This document shows positions 25,719 to 38,800 of a DNA stretch of 64,000 bases, piece after piece. This stretch comes from Paguma larvata (taxonomy: Eukaryota; Chordata; Mammalia; Carnivora; Viverridae), in NCBI GenBank assembly GCA_030068075.1, contig CM057826.1:98321804-98385803 (forward strand), written 5' to 3'. The translations under genes were made by a program, and so were the position numbers. Numbering within the stretch: position 1 is the first letter of the stretch; each line of letters opens with the position of its first letter. The notes beneath the pieces are model-generated. The model saw only the letters and a program-made list of their open reading frames with translations, was not told the DNA's origin and did no database searches.

Positions 25719-25812
25719 TATAGCCTAATTTATAACAGCCTAGTTTATAGCCTAGTATAGCCTAGTTTATAGCCTAATTTATAACAGCCTAGTTCGTAGC
25801 CTAATTTATAGC
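25719..25812. repeat. AT-rich minisatellite
   Basis: Repeats of an 11-12-bp unit like TAGCCTAGTTTA. A 27-bp block recurs exactly at 25719-25745 and 25768-25794 (49-bp period). Confidence 0.85.
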
Positions 25813-25984
25813 ACCGAGCACAGACCAAGCATATAAGGATTGGGACGATACATACACTCTTAAAACACTTTTTGCTTCCTAAAAGCTGTTTAAAGCATCA
25901 CCTTCCAGCTTTGGGAGAGAGGTGGTAGAGCCCATATTTGTTAATTTCTGACAAGAACTGTTGCTAAGTCCCACGTGAACCTAA

Positions 25985-26100
25985 ATAACAACTATGAGAT
26001 TAGGTACAAATAGCTCTCACACAAATAAGCAAACTGAAGTAACGTGTCCAAGGTCACACAAGTAATTGGTGGAGGGCAAAGCAAGAATACAAACCAAGCA
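25985..26100 (-). repeat. MIR fragment
   Basis: GTGTCCAAGGTCACACAAGT is the conserved reversed MIR core. Confidence 0.7.
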
Positions 26101-26333
26101 TGGAAGAGCGAGCTGGTCCTGTGGCAGCAACTAGAAATCTTGGGGGGTGGAGGGGAGGCCTACGTTTTGTTGCAGTCACACACAAAAATCATGGTTATGT
26201 TTCCATGCTTTTCTCGAACCACAAAGTGGCATTATTTTAAGCGTTTTCTACAAACTACACAAGTTGCTTGGGCATTTTTATTTATGAAAATATGAAACAC
26301 AGGAGGGATGACACAGCCCTGTATCTAATTCAT

Positions 26334-26508
26334 CTTTTTTTAATGTTTATTTGTGAGAGACAGAGCACGAGTTGGGGAAGGGCAGAGAGAAAGAGACACA
26401 AAACCTGAAGCAGGTTCCACTCAAGACTTGAACTCACCAACTGTGAGATCATGACCTGAGCCAAAATCAAGAGTTGGATACTTAAACAACTGAGCCACCC
26501 AAGTACCT
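26334..26508 (-). mobile_element. CAN-SINE, reverse, internally shortened
   Basis: Ends GAGCCACCCAAGTACC. The middle lacks the segment between GCAGGTTCCA and CTCAAGACTT. Confidence 0.8.
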
Positions 26509-26739
26509 CTGCTCTTACCCTTCTTACCTTACCTTACCACACACCCAATCAGATCTTTACAGATACTTCAGGTATTTCATATGAAGCATTTTACATTAAT
26601 TAAGGTACTTAAAATGCACTTAAAATTAAAATACAAAATTTTATTAACACCAGACAGAGCAATCCCATCTTACCCAATCCATTAGTTTAGTAACAATCAA
26701 CCTACAACAGGAGTACAGAGCCTAGTATTTTCAACAAAC

Positions 26740-26880
26740 CAAGCTTCCAATCTTAGTCACTTGCTAGTATGTGACAGTGGACTAGTTAATCTACCACATT
26801 ATTCTTCTCTCCTGTAAAATGAGAATGAGAAATGATAACATGTCAATACAATGCTAAGGATTAAGTGATAATTTCATGTG
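26740..26880 (+). repeat. MIR fragment
   Basis: CACTTGCTAGTATGTGACAG then CTCCTGTAAAATGAGAATG match forward MIR. Confidence 0.6.
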
Positions 26881-26990
26881 TGTGTATACAACGTAACTTT
26901 TACTATAAATACCAATAAATTTATTTCATAAAATAAAAGGCATATATGACAAAACTAACACTTGTCATTTCTTGGTGATGGATAAATGTA

Positions 26991-27184
26991 TTTTTTTAAG
27001 TTTATTTCTTCATTTATGAGAGAGTGAGAGAGTGAGCGAGTGAGCAGGAAAGGGGCAGAGAGAAAGAGGGAGAGAGAGAGAATCCCAAGCCCTGACTTGA
27101 GGCTCAAACCCATGAACCGTGAGATCATGACCTGAGCAGAAACCTAGAGTCAGACACTTAACTGACTGAGCCACCCAGGCACCC
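26991..27184 (-). mobile_element. CAN-SINE, reverse
   Basis: GAGAGTGAGAGAGTGAGCGA block, end GAGCCACCCAGGCACCC. Confidence 0.85.
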
Positions 27185-27339
27185 AGGATATTTGTACTTT
27201 TTGTTTTTTGTATTTCTTTTAAGATCTTCAAGGTAAAGAGAAATTAAAATATTGATCTTACTTTTATTACAGAATCACCTATGTAACAGAATCGCTGTAT
27301 GCAATTAACCTTAACATAACCACAAAACAGAACATATGG

Positions 27340-27546
27340 AATTTTTTTCTTTAAACGTTTATTCATTCGTGAGAGACAGAGCATGAGTGGAGGAGGGGCA
27401 GAGAGAGAGGGAGACACAGAATCCAAAGCAGGCTCCAGGCTCTAAGCTGTCAGCACAGAGCCCAACGCGGGGCTTGAACCACGAACCATGAGATCATAAC
27501 CTGAGCCAAAGTCGGAGGCACAACCAAATGAGCCACCTGGGCGCCC
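27340..27546 (-). mobile_element. CAN-SINE, reverse
   Basis: TTTAAACGTTTATTCATTCG start and CCACCTGGGCGCCCC end. TGGAAT occurs on both flanks. Confidence 0.85.
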
Positions 27547-27597
27547 CTGGAATGTTCTTTATAGAAGGCAGAATGCACGCGTAAGAATTTCAGGTCG

Positions 27598-27845
27598 AGG
27601 GGTATCTGGATCGCTCAGTCAGTTCAATGTTGCCTCTTGATTTCAGCTTAGGTCATGATCTCACACATTGAGGGTTCAAGCCCCATGTCAGGTTCTGCAC
27701 TGACAGAGTGGAGCCTGCTTGGAATTCTCTCCCTCTCCCTCTCTCCCCCAACTTCCTCTCTCATCACCTCCCCCTACCACTCATACATGCACTCTCATAA
27801 AAAAAAACACACACACACACAAAAAAAAAAAAACAAAAAAAACCT
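27598..27845 (+). mobile_element. CAN-SINE with long AC/A tail
   Basis: Head GGGGTATCTGGATCGCTCAG. The tail combines (AC)n and A-runs. Confidence 0.85.
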
Positions 27846-28006
27846 TAAAAAGTATCTCAGGTCAGATATGGAAGAGACTTCTGACATCTAATCTAAATCT
27901 CCTTTTTTCCAACCTAGAACTATGCCTGGGGCTTCTTTAAAATTACATTCGGCTGGTTAATCCCAAGTGGTCTTTAAGTACATTTAAAAAATGATTTTCT
28001 TGTATT

Positions 28007-28012
28007 TTTATT
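28007..28012 (-). terminator. poly(A) signal candidate, middle
   Basis: AATAAA on the minus strand about 1.7 kb after the OCLN stop, at the end of the unbroken non-repeat stretch. Confidence 0.35.
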
Positions 28013-29064
28013 TCAAAGTTCAATTTTATGACACAAGTTCACAATGGAAACTCATGCTGTTTGGCTTTCTGCATTCAGGTACATAGTATTGTTTTGCGAG
28101 AACATTGGCAATCTTGCCACCTTCATAATCTAAGTACGCGGACTTCCAAGAACAAAGAGATTATTTATATTTTAGCATACATAAAAATGAGTTAAGTTCT
28201 TCAAGAAAGTCCTTACCATTTGGAGTGAACCCAAAAGGCATGACAACTATAAACTACTACCTTTTGTAACATGTATGTACAGTACATGGAAAATTAAGAA
28301 TTTCTTCAATTTGAAGAAATGAATCAACGTTATAATAGAAACATTACTTTAAGGCTTATCTTTGGAAAATGATTCAGACTTGTATACAGAGTAATGTCTA
28401 AAATGTATACTAATGATTAAAGGTTATTCTTCCAAAATTTTCACAAAAGCCATTCTAAACTGGGGGGATTAAAAACAATCAACTTGGCTAGCTATATGCC
28501 GCCTATCAGCTAATTTTACGTTACTAATAAAAATTTTAATTACAAAAAAAAAGTGGTGAGACCAAGGGCACCATCTGAAATAATTTGATGTTTTGTGGTA
28601 CTGCGCACTCTGCCCGGACAAATCACCCTTCTTATATTCAAAAGACTGGAAATTCCACAATCAGCACAGCACCCAACATAGTTTAATACAATAACAGATG
28701 AAGCTGAGGGTAATTTTCCACAACTTAATATGAGTAGCACGAATGATGTCAAACAGGTCGGTGAAAGAAAGAAAACACCAGGTTTAATACCTTACAAAAT
28801 ATGTACAGAACTTGAACATTGTCATCAGATACAATTCAAGTCACAAACAAATTAGCAATGTAATCAGATACTCTTGATATAATGAAAAAGCCTAGTCAGT
28901 TAAAAAAAAACCACAAACACACACATGTAAACCATAAAAGATTTAAAAGAATTTTAAAATACACAACCAAATTCTAACCAAGTTTAAACTGTGATTTTTA
29001 AAAAGTGAATACCTGTATGTATTTACAATCTCTAAGTTTCACCATGTGTTGTTTTTACATGATC

Positions 29065-29070
29065 TTTATT
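29065..29070 (-). terminator. poly(A) signal candidate, proximal
   Basis: AATAAA on the minus strand about 660 nt after the OCLN stop. Confidence 0.35.
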
Positions 29071-29728
29071 ATCTGGATAACGCACAACAAAGAAAAGCTC
29101 TTTTAACCATTTATACACAGAAAAAAAAAATCAATAGGAAGGCTGACGGAACGCACTAGCCACAGGAGCTAAGTGAAAGGCCAATGGACTTGAATTAATG
29201 GAGTCAAGTTGTAAAACAGACTTAACCAAAACCATAAGCCAGGAAACAGGCAGATTCACTCCAGAGCCTTCACTGCAGGGACCCAGACTCCCTACCTGAA
29301 AAGGAATGCTTGTAAATAACAGTTCTGAAGGGAGAGTTCTGGGAGGAAAGGATGAGATCGCCAATGTGAACTAGTGAGTGCACTTAGGTATTAAGAAAAG
29401 ACTGCCTGAGTGTCAAAGTTCATAGCACAGTTCACCGTGGGACCTGCCTTCAAGGTTTAAAAAACCTCAACCTATAGTCAGTCCTTAATATAAGAGCCGA
29501 AGTTTAAAGTATAGAATCCTTAACTGGAGTGTTAAGCCCCGGTGATTATCAAAAGCTATTTATAAAATGCTTCAATACTGATATTAAACTGATGATAGTT
29601 AAGCCACCAAAACCGTGTAATGTCACAAAGGTTTGGCTTCCTGGGTTAGAATGCAAAGTCATTTTGCCTTCTGACAACATTGCAGAGATGTCAAATCTTA
29701 ATCTCTCCAACAATACGGCATCTGACTT

Positions 29729-29830
29729 CTATGTTTTCTGTCTGTCATAGTCTCCAACCATCTTCTTGATGTGCGACAATTTGCTCTTCAGCTGCTTGCA
29801 ATAATTCCTCTTACTTTTGTAATCTGCAGA
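29729..29830 (-). CDS. OCLN: OCLN last coding exon (exon 9 by human count)
   Basis: 102 bp including the TAG stop at 29731-29729, acceptor TTCCCAAG. It encodes [20 protein letters not shown] through [13 protein letters not shown], the last helix of the ELL domain with the basic surface used for ZO-1 binding. The first residue is the serine equivalent to human Ser490. Human KNH is RNY here. Confidence 0.97.
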   Translation of the reverse strand, partial: SADYKSKRNYCKQLKSKLSHIKKMVGDYDRQKT

Positions 29831-32800
29831 CTTGGGAAGAAAAAAAAAAAGCCAGGTAAATTTAACAAAATAAAAACAAGTTGTGTTAGCTACTAGGAAG
29901 GCAGCGGTAGACCAAAAAAACCATGGAATATTAGTCAAATAAAACTGCAGGGATGCTGAATGGAGTAATACACACAGTCATCCGGCAGTTTCTCTGACCA
30001 TTCTGACCATACAGGCAATGGATTCTTTTTGCTCAATCGTATCTTCTGAGTTTTACAAAGCATGTACTAATTTCTAGTGATTTGTAATGTGACCCAAAAG
30101 ATTGACTTGCCTTTCTGCTAACACATCATCTAAAAAAAAAATCAGTAAAACAGGGGTACCTGGCTGGCTCAATGGGTGGAGCATGTGACTCTTGGTCACT
30201 CTTGTAGGTTTAAGCCCCATGTTGGGTGTAGAAATTACTTAAAAATATAATCCTTAAAAAAAAAACAGCACAACAAAAACTGGTGATATCAGATGACTTG
30301 GAAATGATGAAATGGGTAAAAAGACAGGAAATTTTACTATATACTCCTTCATTTTATTTTTATTTTTTAAGTAATTTCTATACCCAATACGGGGCTTGAA
30401 CTCACAACCACGAGATCAAGAGTCGCATGTTCTACTGACTGAACCAGCCAGGCACCCCGCTATATAAAACTCTGGCATTTAAAATTACAGTGTTTTGTGA
30501 TTTAACCAATTTTAATATAAAATCTTTTAAAAACAAAGTTTTAAATCAAGAAAGACCAATAATGCCATGTGTTTACAAGGATATGGAGAAACAGGACTAT
30601 GCACAGCTCAGCAGAAATATAAACTGGCAATTTAGGAAAGCTGTTTAATACTATTTAACCCAAGGTTAGACGGACACTTGCCCCATGACCCTGCAATCCC
30701 ACTCCCAAGAATACCCTTAACATATGTGTGCACATGTGCCCAGACACATTCAAAAATGTTTGAACTTGCATTAATTATAAAAGCCATAATCTAGGAATAA
30801 CCCAAATGTTCACTAATGAAAGAATGGATGAATAAATTGTCTTTTGTTTACCAAGTAAAAATAAATGAACCATAACCACACACAAAAATATGAATGGGTA
30901 TTCAAAGAGCAAAAGAAATTACACATGAAAAATTCATACTATATGATTCCATTTACATCAAGATCAAAGTAGGCAAAACTCATTTATGATGTTAGAAATT
31001 AGGATGTCAGTTATCTGTGGAGAGAGTAAAAAATTGGAGGGGAGTCCTAGAGGGGGTTGCCTATGAAACAAGAAAATATATTTCTTCATCGGAGTGCCAG
31101 GTACAAAGGAATACAGTTGCTTGGTGAAAATTTACCAAGTTGTGCACTCAAGATTCATGCAAGTTTCCCTATATATACTTCAACTTTAAGAATAAAGCTT
31201 GGGGCATCTGGGTGGCTCAGTTGGTTAAGCGTCTGACTTCGGCTCAGGTCATGATCTCACGATTCACGGGCTTAAGTCTCGCATTGGGCACTGTGTGGAC
31301 AGCTCAGAGCCTGGAGCCTGCTTTGGATTCTGCGTCTCCCTCTCTCTCTGCCCCTCCCCTGCTCATGCTCTGTCTCTGTCTCTCTCAAAAATAGATAAAC
31401 ATTAAAAAAATATAGAAAGCTTAAAAAATAAGTATTGGCTATAGTTGCAAACAACTTAAATCAAGGTTCCAGCTTCTCAGGTACAGTTTTTCACCTTGCA
31501 ATTCTAAGGTCTTTTGTCATAATCGGTGCTTGTGTGACAAGGTATTCACAGTCGTTCCAAAGGTTAAATAAAAAACACATACTAGAAAAATTCTCTCTGA
31601 AAGAATCTTACAATCTGGGATACTTACTCCCTTAACTTGCTTCAGTCTATTGTACTCATCAGCAGCAGCCTATTGATGAGAAACACGAAAGAATATGTTA
31701 AGGGGGGCATCTTCTTTTTGAAAACATTCCTGACGTTATATTCTGGAGCTAAAACCCCAAACAATGCCCAAAATACAGGACATAAAAATAATGAAGTCTT
31801 TACGTTCTTAAAACTATTATTTATAGTCAGCAAGAGGGCCTGAAGGAAGCCAGTGCAGAGAAATTTATGACCTATTCCTCACATTCCATTCACATAAACC
31901 GATAACGGTTCTGCTATTTCTCATCTCTCCCCATGCGGGTCTATGGGCCGTGCCGATCCCACAGACATCTGTAAAGCACAGCTCTCACCTGGTTATACCC
32001 CATTACGGAACTGGTCTGAGCTCCCAGTAACTAACTACCCCCTATATATTTACATGTATGTATATCACATATATATTTAACTTAACGTGTTTTATATATA
32101 TATATACATAAAACAATTTGAGCAACAAAATATAGTAGTATTGGGTTATAACCCAATGTAGAAAATAGATATATCCATGAGTCAATACTGGTATAAATGA
32201 ATGATTAAATAAATGGGAGGAAGTAACCCATTTCCTATGCACAAGAATTCCAAAGAATTTGTGTAAGTACCCAGTCTTTAAAGAGCTGGAGCAGAATTCT
32301 CCATTCCTTAGGTGTGATCTATGCATAGTGACTTCCTTCCAAAGAGCATAGTATGGAAAGAGGGATTAAAAAGGAAAGAGTAACTTTCATAGACAAATGT
32401 TACCTCAGCCAAGGGGGGGGGGAAGATAACTTCTTATCAAAGATGGTGTGTGTCTAGGTGTACTTTTGCATGAAGGGGATATTTAAACAACTAATAATTT
32501 GGCGATTATCAGGTGGCAGAATTTAAAGCAGTTTATCTTTCTGCATCCAATTCTGTAATGTTTAATATTTTACAGAAAGAATGAACGGTATTTATAAATA
32601 GAAAAATACAGCTATTTTATTTTTTAACAGGAAGAGATATATGTACATAGCCCTTTGCTTTCTATTTCTTACTTAACTACATTAGCACACTCTTCAATTT
32701 GGAAAGATTTTCATTCAAGACTGCACTTCAATTACTGCTCAATGAAATCAATTTGAGAATTACTAGCAAAATTTGAATCAACATTAATAGAAAGGATACT

Positions 32801-35800
32801 ATATCTTCATAATTTAGAATAACATCATATTTAATATCTAATTATTGGGTTTGAATTTACCATGTACTCTTCACTTTCTTCTCTATAGTCATCCAATTCT
32901 TTGTCCAGACGAGAGAGTTCTTTATTGATTTCATCAAGTTCTGCTTGTAAGCTCTTGTACTCCTGCAGGCCAGTGTCAAAACTTCGCTTGTAGAGTTGTC
33001 TTTGTTGATCTGAGGTGATAGGCGGATATTCCCTAAAAATTCGGTGAAAAAATGACTACTCAGAACTCTAGCAGACATAAAATCCAGTATTTCTTCAGCA
33101 AAGATAACAAAGCTGCTAAGATGTGAGAGTGACATTCTCCTGTTTTCTTTTTATTGCTTCTGTAGAGAGGAAGGTGGGAAGCAATCTAATTATCTAAGAA
33201 TGATTAGATTTAGGGGCAGCTTGGTGGCTCAGTTGGTTAAGGGTCCGACTTTGGCTCAGGTCATGATCTCACAGTTTCTGAGTTCCAGCCCCACACTGGG
33301 CCCTCTGCTGTCAGTGAGAAGCTTGCTTCAGATCCTCTATCTTCCTCTCTCCTTCTCTCAAAAATAAACATTAAAAAAAAAAAATCATTACACTTAAACA
33401 AACAAGCAAAAAGAATGGGGCACTTGGATGGCTCAGTTGGTTAAGTGTCTGACTCCTGCTCACACACACTCTCTCTCTCAAAAATAAATAAAAACATTTT
33501 AAAAAATGAAAAAAAAAATACTATGCTTAGAGATGTGCCTGGGTGCCTCAGTCGGTTGAGCATCTGACTCACTCTCAGCTCGGTCTCGATCTCAGGTATG
33601 TGCCTCATGTTGGGCTCTGCACTGGGCATGAAGCCTACTTAAAAAAGAAATACTATGCTAATATAATTTTTAGAAGTAAAATTGAAAATCACTTATGGAA
33701 TTTAAGGTTCAAGTCATAGGAACTTATTTATTCTGAAAATACAATATCACAGGATAAGAGAATATTTGTTCAAAGTCTTAATTTTTTTTAATATTTATTT
33801 TTTGAGACACAGAGCACAAGTAGGCGAGGGGCAGGGAGAGTGAGAGGGAGACAAGAATCCGAAGCAGGCTCCAGGCTCCAAGCTGTCAGCACAGAGCTCG
33901 ATGCAGGGCTCAGACTCACGTAACATGAGATCGTGACCTGAGTCGAAGTCGGATGCTCACCCGACTGAGCCACCTGAGCGCCCCTATATTTATTTAAAGA
34001 GTGAAAACTGGAAGTCTGGAACACAAAGTGCGCTCCCATCACTGCAGTGGCACAAGAGCTTACTGGCAGCCGGCTGTTTTCTGCCACCAGCTATAGTTTC
34101 CAGATTCTTTTTTTTCCAACTGATTTTGTTTTCCTAAGCAGAAATAGCTTATTTTAAATCATTTGATTATAAGATCAGACATTAAAATGTACATGTACAA
34201 AAATGCATGCTCCTTGTACAAATAATCTGGCGATGCATGAAATTCCGTATCGCTTGTATCTCTCAACACACTAGCTATTCTTTACATTTTTAGACGATGC
34301 TATTAATTCACTGAGGAAATACTCTGAATTGTTTCATAGGACTAAGGAACTTCACAGCAATATGGAATTTCAATTTTTACACCTAAATTGGCCTAATATC
34401 TTCATTTCACAAAGGGGAAAAATTAAACGATTGCTCAAAAGAGAAACAAGAAAACAATTTCTTAAAAGTTTTCATTTACATCTTCCATGAAACAAATTAG
34501 GAAAATATTTTATAGCTAGATGACTGAACTTGGCCAAGAACCCTGTTTTGTTATTGTTGTTTTTTTTAAGTCCATCCATTTATTTTGAGATAGAGAGCAC
34601 ATGAGCGGAGGGGGGGGGGGTTGAGAGAGAGAGAAGAGAGACAATCCCAAGCAATGCTTGATCCCACCAATCATGAGATCATGACCTGAGCCAGGATCAA
34701 GAGCCGGACACTCAACCTGCTGAGCCACCCAGGTGCCCCTTGGCCAAGAACTCTTGTGGCGAGATGGGAAGGTGTGGTGTGAGAACCATCAGGGAGGAGA
34801 TTTCAAGCTATGTTACACCACTCATCTCTCCTCACAGCTCAAAAAAGAATGTTTTGATTAACCACCATCCACACCACAAATCTTTCTGATTTGTGTCCCA
34901 TTTCTCATGACACTTGGGCATAAAAGGGCTACACACCATACATGAGAATAGTTAATGATGATGAAGTATAACTAAACCACCAACACACATAGGAACTTAA
35001 CAACAACCTTGGCCGGAATACCGAATTGTTAACTGTTTACAAAACTGTTTGCCAAAGTCCTCTGGATTAAACTTTTAAAAGAATCTCTGGTCTCTTCATG
35101 AACTCTTAACTTAAAAAGTAAATGCCAAAACACAGCCATAGCTCTGGTCTGGGAATTATATAATCAGTAACAAAAGTTCCTCCATACTTGTGTTTTATTT
35201 ATTTGAAAGACCTTTGTTGGGTGACTACTGCTACAAGTAAGAGTGAAGTTCATCAGTCATTTTGTGAAAGACACTGAGAGTGTTTTTAAGACACAAGTGG
35301 AACCGAACACATCCCCTCCACATCAGTCTTTATTACAAAAGGGTACTAAAGAAAAGAACCCAACGAAATATCATCTCTAGCCCCGGCTGTCCAGGAATGA
35401 AATCCTACCACCCAACTCCAATTTGGCAGGCAAAACCCCAAAGAGGACTGCCCCAGGTGAACCGACAGACGCGCAAGAGGCTCCAGCACGAGATGACCCA
35501 GTACCTGATCCAGTCCTCCTCCAGCTCGTCACAGGACTCGCCCCCGGTCGTGTAGTCTGTTTCATAGTGGTCCTGCTCCGGCCTCTTGGACTTTCCCGCC
35601 CTTCCTTTCGGAGGTGCCCTTTTTGAAGGCGTCTCAAAGTTTCCACTGCTGCTGTAGCGAGGCTGCCTGAAGTCGTCCACGGGCGAACTCACTGGAAGCT
35701 CCTGCGCCACTTCAGGCACCCTAACAAAACAGCAATTGTTTTTCAGGAATCACTAGGTACACCACAGCTCGTTGCCTGTGAGCACCCTGTAACCACAAAG

Positions 35801-38800
35801 AGCAGCCCCGGTGAGCAGTAAGAGACATCCAAACCTAAGCGCATTCGCGCAAGCAGCTCACGTTCTCCACACGAAGCGGATTCCCAATTTCCTGTGTTCG
35901 GGTTAGCACTAGCTCAGATCCTCTGAGACACGCCAGGAGCTTTAAGGTTCCTATGTAAAGGGAGCCCATTTGTAACCCTTCCTAAGCAGGATGGACCTAA
36001 GATTTCACTTGAGGAAGCCCAGGCTGATTTGGAAGAGGTATTCACCTGACCTGTGCCAGGGACTTACTCCACAAAAGGCAGGCAGGAAAATAATGCTCAG
36101 AATTCTATTCTACAGGTTCTTCCAGTGTCCTGGAACACTAAGTGGTAAAGACAAATGCACGTACATAGCTACCTTCAGAAGCTGATTCTCAGGGGTAACA
36201 TTTTGTAATACTAATTTTAGACTCCTATATATCAACTTTCCTTTCAAGATACAATCTTGGAAAACTAAAAAGACTAAAAATTTAAACAACTGCTATGATA
36301 ATCCTGCAGCCATGTAGAATGAATGGCATGGAAACATTACCATTAGACTTATTTTCCTAATTGCATCAGGCTTTTTTTTTAATGTTTATTTATTTATGTT
36401 GAGAGAGCGTGCGCGCACACAGGCCAAGAGTGGAGGAGGAGCAGAGAGAGAGAATCCCTCTCTCTGGGATTCTCTGTCATGCTGTCAGCACAAACCCCAA
36501 CACGGGGCTCGATCCCACGAACCATGGGATGATCACCTGAGCCAAATTCACCAGTCTGAAACTTTACTGGCTGAGCCACCCAGGCGCCCCTGCATCAGAC
36601 TTTTAGGTACAAATGTTTCTGCCACAAGCATAAAAATGAAGCCAAACACGGAATAAAATACCAAGAGCTGTGGCAAGAGTAAAGCACTTCTGAGTAAAAG
36701 CAATGAAAGTTTAACTTTCCCTGGTAGCAAAGCTCAAGATGGGCACGAAGAGCAATGAAAGGAACACAAATGACGTGCCAGAGACTTTCCACCGTCGGAC
36801 TTGATATTCAAATTAACTATTACAACTGCCGCAAGATTTTTGTTTTCTTATTGCTTTTCCACTTACAGAAAACTATAGTCTTTTAAAAAATTTTTTTAAC
36901 ATTTATTTTTGAGAGAGAGAGAGAGACAAACAGAGTGTATGTGTGGGAAGGGCAGAGACAGAGACACACACACAGAATCCCAAGCAGGCTCCAGGCTCTG
37001 AACTCTCAGCACAGAGCCCCATGCAGGGCTCAAACCCACAAACCATGAAATCGTAACTTAAGCCAAAACTGGACGCTTCGGAAACTATAATCTTGAGCTT
37101 TATCTATGAGGCAGACTCTCTTTTCTAGGTGATCCAGAACTTTTTTATTTTAATTTTTTTTTAACATTTTAATTTATTATTGAGAGACAGAGAGAGGCAG
37201 AGCATGAGCAGGGGAGGGGCAGAGAGACAGGGAGACACAGAATCTGAAGGAGGCTCCAGGCTCTGAGCTGTCAGCACAGAGCCCGACGCAGGGCTCAAAC
37301 TCACAGACTGCGAGATCATGACCTGAGATGAAGTCGGACGCTTCACCGACTGAGCCACCCAGGCGCCCCAGAACTTCTTGATTCTAACTGTTGTCAAAAT
37401 CTTCAGATTTTTAAAAATGTTTATTTATTTAGAGAGACTCAGAGTGTGCGCACACACGCATGCACACACGACTAGGGGAGGGGCAGAGAGAGAAGTAGAG
37501 AGAGAATCCCAAGCAGGCTCCCCACTGTCAGCACAGAGCCTGACACAGGGCTCATTCTCACAAACCGTGAGAACACGACTCCAGATAAAACCAAGAGTCA
37601 GACGCTTAACCGACTGAACTACCCAGGTGCCCCAAAGTCTTCAGATTTCTAACCACACTTAGTAATTTCTTGTAGAATCCTAAAGCTTTGGGATGTGTGT
37701 GCATAGTTGAGGGTGGTAGTGTGATTTATTCCTTCCATTGGAATGTATTCGGTTTCCTGAGGCTTAGTGTGCTATATTAACACTACATCTAAAGGAGGGA
37801 AAATGTGACTTTCTCCACGAGTCAATGAGTAACAAGTTCCTAGACACTCTGCCAAAACTGCCAGGTATTATGCTCCTGGCTTTAGGAATGCAGTAGGTTT
37901 ATTTGAGGGAGGAGGGACAAGAGAAGGAGTAAACTAAAAAGCAAAGAAATTAGGAAAGAATACTTTTTATTCTATGGGCCACCTCTCATAATTGTTTTAG
38001 ATACTGAAATTATAAATCTCAACTTTGGAGGCTTTCCACCTCCCATTCTTCTACATACTTTGCAACACTAGAGGACAACTTACTTCATACGGCATAAAAC
38101 CTAAGAACAAAATGCTTAGCAAGTATATATAAATTCAAGAGTTAGGGAATATGTGTACTGTCAACAATCTTTGAACCTACTTTTATTATTTATTTTATTT
38201 TATTTATTTATTTTGAGAGAGAGAGAGAGAGTGCACATAACCAGGGGAAGGCAGAGAGAGAGGAAGAAAGAATCCCAAGCAGGCTCTGCGCTGTCAGCAC
38301 AGAGCCCGATGCAGAGCTCGAACTCATGAACCTTAAGATCATCACTGAGCCGAAATCAAGAGTTGAACACTTAACCAATCGAGTCACTCAGGTGCCCCGG
38401 AACCTACTTCAAGATGCAAATCCTATTAGGTCATAATCTGCACACCCCAGAAGAGGCAACCAACTGTATACTTTCCCTGGTATCCAACTTGGTATCCAGG
38501 ACCAGAAATTACCCTTTTGTATTGTCTTTTTTATTCATTTCTTTTATTCACACACCACATACCCTCACATGCCTTTGGTGCTCCTACCTCACCCTGACTC
38601 TCAGTGTAGCCACTGTGCATGGACTTCTGTCCCTGGTAGATTGCACCCTCCATGACAACAAGGACTTGCTATTGCAGGGGCAGCTAGCCCACTACTATGT
38701 ACACAGCAGGTGTTCATTACTGAACTGCAAACACCTTTACAAGAATCCTGAGGACACCCAGTATCAGTGAGGGAAGAGAAACAATGCATGATCGACATCA

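Larger units (their letters stand above)
24942..29728 (-). other. OCLN: probable OCLN 3' UTR and downstream sequence
   Basis: Unique AT-rich sequence follows the stop codon for about 1.7 kb (29728-27950) with AATAAA motifs at 29070, 28012 and 24947 (reading down the minus strand). Human OCLN mRNA has a multi-kilobase 3' UTR. If the distal signal is used, the UTR here carries SINEs at 27598-27845, 27340-27546, 26991-27184, 26334-26508 and 25297-25534. The true end cannot be set from sequence alone. Confidence 0.5.

Noticed and set aside
25719..25812. CRISPR-like regular repeats
   Set aside because: Units are adjacent without unique spacers, and the genome is mammalian.
35280..35626. Forward-strand frames of 91 and 67 codons
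   Set aside because: Antisense of OCLN exon 6 and adjoining intron.
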